Of a DNA stretch of 64,000 nt, positions 62,134 to 64,000 are shown piece after piece. Source of the DNA: Candidatus Obscuribacter sp. (GTDB taxonomy: Bacteria > Cyanobacteriota > Vampirovibrionia > Obscuribacterales > Obscuribacteraceae); NCBI GenBank assembly GCA_016712465.1, contig JADJQZ010000001.1, positions 806,001-870,000 on the forward strand, in the 5' to 3' direction. The notes under the pieces are model-generated. The model had not been told where the DNA came from. It did no database searches and worked only from the letters and a program-made list of their open reading frames with translations. A program made the translations under genes and the position numbers. The first letter of the stretch is position 1, and every line of letters starts with the position of its first letter.

Positions 62134-63627
62134 GTGGGCGTTTCAAAAGAAGTAGAATCAGAGATCCTGCGCTTGTTTTACGCAGAGAAGTGGAAAAGAG
62201 GCACCATCGCCAGGCAGCTACAGATTCATCACGGTGTAGTTGATCGGGTATTAACCAGAAATGGAATTAGCGTTGAGCGGGTCAGGATCAGGCGTTCGTT
62301 GATTGACCCGTATTTGCCGTACATCCGTTCTGTGCTGCAGAAGTATCCGAGACTGACGGGATCGCGGCTGTATGCAATGGTGAAAGAGAGAGGGTATCCT
62401 GGGGGCATCGACCACTTTCGAGACATGCTAGCCAGGCATCGACCAAAACCGGCAGCTGAAGCGTATCTCAGGCTGAGTACGATTAAGGGAGAGGAGGCTC
62501 AGGTTGACTGGGCTTGCTTCGGGAAAGTGAAAATCGGTAATGCCGAGCGGCAACTGTACGCTTTCGTCATTGTCTTGTCCTGGTCACGGCAGGTGTTTCT
62601 GAAGTTCTACACAGGCATGTCCACGGCGAACTTTCTACAGGGGCACGTAGACGCCTTTTGCAGTTGGGGAGGTGTGCCGAGGCAGGTCAAGTACGACAAT
62701 TTGAAATCGGGCCGTTTTGGAGAGGAGTGGCGATGCTATCCGATTCAATCCTCGGCTGCTGGACTTTGCAGCGTATTACCGATATGCCCCGAAGCCAGTA
62801 GCTATCGCCAGGGGCAATCAAAAGGGGCGGGTCGAGAGGGCGATACAGTACATCAGGCATTCGTTCTTTGCTGCGCGGAAGTGGGATGGACTGGAGGACC
62901 TGAACAATCAGGCGATAGTCTGGTGCCGAGAAGTAGCAGGCACCAGACCGTGTTCAGAGGACCGAACAATGACTGTAGCAGAGGCATTTAAGCAAGAGCA
63001 AGAGAGCTTGATGCCATTGCCGGACAATCCGTATGCAGTATTTGAGAGCACGGTTGTATCGGTTGGCAAGGCACCGTATGTCAGGTATGACCTGAACGAT
63101 TATTCAGTACCTCATGAATACGTGCAGAAGCAGCTCACCGTGCAAGCAGACAGCGATTGGGTGCGTATCTTGGATGGATTGAAGGAGGTAGCGAAGCACA
63201 AGCGCTGCTTTGAAAAGCGGCGTCAGATTGAGACTACCGAGCACATTTCGAGGCTGGTCGAAGAGAAGAAAAAGGCAAAGAAGGGCAGCGGCATGAATCG
63301 ACTATTTTGCTCGGCACCAACTGCAAGAGAGATGTTCCGTATGGCTGCGGAGCGGGGGTATTCAATCGGTTCGCTGACAAGCAAATTGCTGAGGCTGTTG
63401 GACTTATATGGTCCGGCAGAAGTGGAGGAGTCAATCAAGGAAGTGGTGACTTCTGGAGCTTGCCATTGTGCAGATGTTGCCAACGTACTTGAGAGAGGAG
63501 GAGGAGGCAGAAGGGGCTGCTTTCGCCAATTGAGATTGATTTACCGGACGACAAAAGCGTTACCGATCTTGTTGTTTTGCCGCACTCGCTGGCTACTTAC
63601 GACAATCTTTCCAAGGAGGAACAATGA
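62134..63627 (+). pseudogene. istA: IS21 transposase istA, two frameshifts
   Basis: Begins at GTG 62134 after AGGAGG. The first frame has an N-terminal helix-turn-helix (RGTIARQLQIHHGVVDRVL) and the first DDE Asp (AQVDWACFGKVKIG), second Asp (QVKYDNLKSG), then leaves frame near 62709-62715. The next frame restarts as LERSGDAIRFNPRLLDFAAYY and has the Glu (KGRVERAIQYIRHSFF). A second shift near 63491-63512 (GAGAGAGGAGG run) leads to the normal end LLSPIEIDLPDDKSVTDLVVLPHSLATYDNLSKEEQ. The two shifts cancel, and the final stop overlaps the istB start in ATGA. Inactive unless the shifts are sequence errors. Confidence 0.85.
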
Positions 63628-64000
63628 CGACAGATTTGAAAGAACAGGCGAGCAAGCTGGGCTTCAAGGCCATGGCGGCCAGATGGAATGAATATGCCAA
63701 TCAATCGTGGGTCAAAGAACTGTTAGAGGCTGAGGCGGCGGAGAAGAATCGGCGAAGCTTAGAGCGGCGCTTGAGAGAGTCTCAGATACACGAGATGAAG
63801 CCTGTGTCTGACTTTGATTGGGAGGCCGAAGGCGATTGATCGAGAGCTTGTAGAAGAGCTGTTCACTCTAGAGTTCATGAGGAGGGCAGTCAATATCATC
63901 TTTCTTGGCGCCAACGGTCTGGGTAAGTCGATGTTGACGAAGAACCTGATCCACACGGCTCTGCTTGCCGGATACAAAACCAAGTTTGTCTCAGCCAGTC
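63624..64000 (+). pseudogene. istB: IS21 ATP-binding protein istB, frameshifted and cut by the window end
   Basis: ATG 63624 with AGGAGG 5 bases upstream. The first frame (TTDLKEQASKLGFKAMAARWNE) ends at TGA 63837-63839; the family continuation IDRELVEELFTLEFMRRAVNIIFLGANGLGKSMLTKN, including the Walker A loop GANGLGKS, follows one base out of frame near 63820-63825. IstB is the helper ATPase that activates IstA. The rest of the gene lies beyond the window. Confidence 0.85.

Larger units (their letters stand above)
61571..64000 (+). mobile_element. Degenerate IS21-family insertion sequence (right end outside window)
   Basis: Contains a zinc-finger reading frame, istA and istB in the standard order. 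The left boundary is not exactly visible; it lies between the wbqC remnant (61570) and 61694. A 10-base direct repeat TGGACGATGA at 61632-61641 and 61695-61704, 63 bp apart, resembles the multiple terminal repeats of IS21 ends. No terminal inverted repeat or target duplication can be checked because the right end is missing. istA and istB both carry frameshifts. Confidence 0.8.

Noticed and set aside
1..64000. CRISPR arrays, tRNA, rRNA and known riboswitches
   Set aside because: I looked for regular repeat-spacer units, clover-leaf sequences with CCA-like ends, and T-box/TPP/cobalamin signatures and saw none; a covariance search could still find divergent ones.

Overview
The window (about 50% GC, bacterial, gene-dense) is dominated by surface-glycan biosynthesis. 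It also holds a complete late arginine operon and ends in a decayed insertion sequence. A Ser/Thr kinase with an N-terminal zinc-ribbon and C-terminal TPRs, DUF4388 (PATAN) and MshEN-like proteins, many TTG/GTG starts, a GH15 enzyme and several large GT-C membrane proteins suggest a large-genome environmental bacterium. This would fit a non-photosynthetic Cyanobacteriota lineage such as Obscuribacterales/Melainabacteria, but I cannot prove that taxonomy from the sequence.

Layout. 1-4363: exopolysaccharide genes (nucleotidyltransferase cut by the window edge, priming sugar-phosphate transferase, GT2, MBOAT acyltransferase). 4397-12265: DUF2167 protein, small membrane protein, then a minus-strand operon of PATAN/degenerate-GGDEF protein, four-repeat MshEN-like protein and YfhO-type membrane protein. 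12655-22497: acyltransferase-3, three GT-C-like membrane proteins and a GT2-methyltransferase fusion. 22759-26198: sugar-nucleotide pyrophosphorylase, small EF-hand secreted protein, polysaccharide-export ABC ATPase, GT2. 26205-35536: diheme cytochrome c, kinase-TPR receptor, GH15 glucoamylase-like enzyme, an unknown, a HEAT-repeat exported protein. 35702-38059: a Fic gene broken by an amber codon, a small unknown gene, a methyltransferase. 37388-41920: arginine operon argF-argG-argH (minus strand) with a methyltransferase behind it. 42007-45963: amidase, HigBA-like toxin-antitoxin pair, DUF2207 protein, VIT-family transporter. 46053-61570: a nonulosonate (pseudaminic-acid type) cluster with pseB, pseC, pseI, pseF, an amidotransferase trio (HisH-like, HisF-like, WbpG/PseA-like), two paralogous methyltransferases, two paralogous putative glycosyltransferases, Nudix, HAD and PIG-L enzymes. 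61571-64000: a frameshifted IS21-family element next to a wbqC gene that has lost its N-terminal half.

The most striking feature is upstream of argF. A sigma70-like promoter is followed by a 27-codon leader reading frame with four consecutive Arg codons, a segment that can pair with the 5' arm of a terminator, and a strong intrinsic terminator just before the argF ribosome-binding site. This is the architecture of classical ribosome-mediated attenuation, here apparently applied to arginine. Second, the nonulosonate cluster lacks recognisable pseG and pseH but carries a HAD phosphatase overlapping pseI and a Nudix hydrolase diverging from it, which could together replace PseG. In that cluster every plus-strand unit followed by a minus-strand gene meets it tail to tail with overlapping stop codons.
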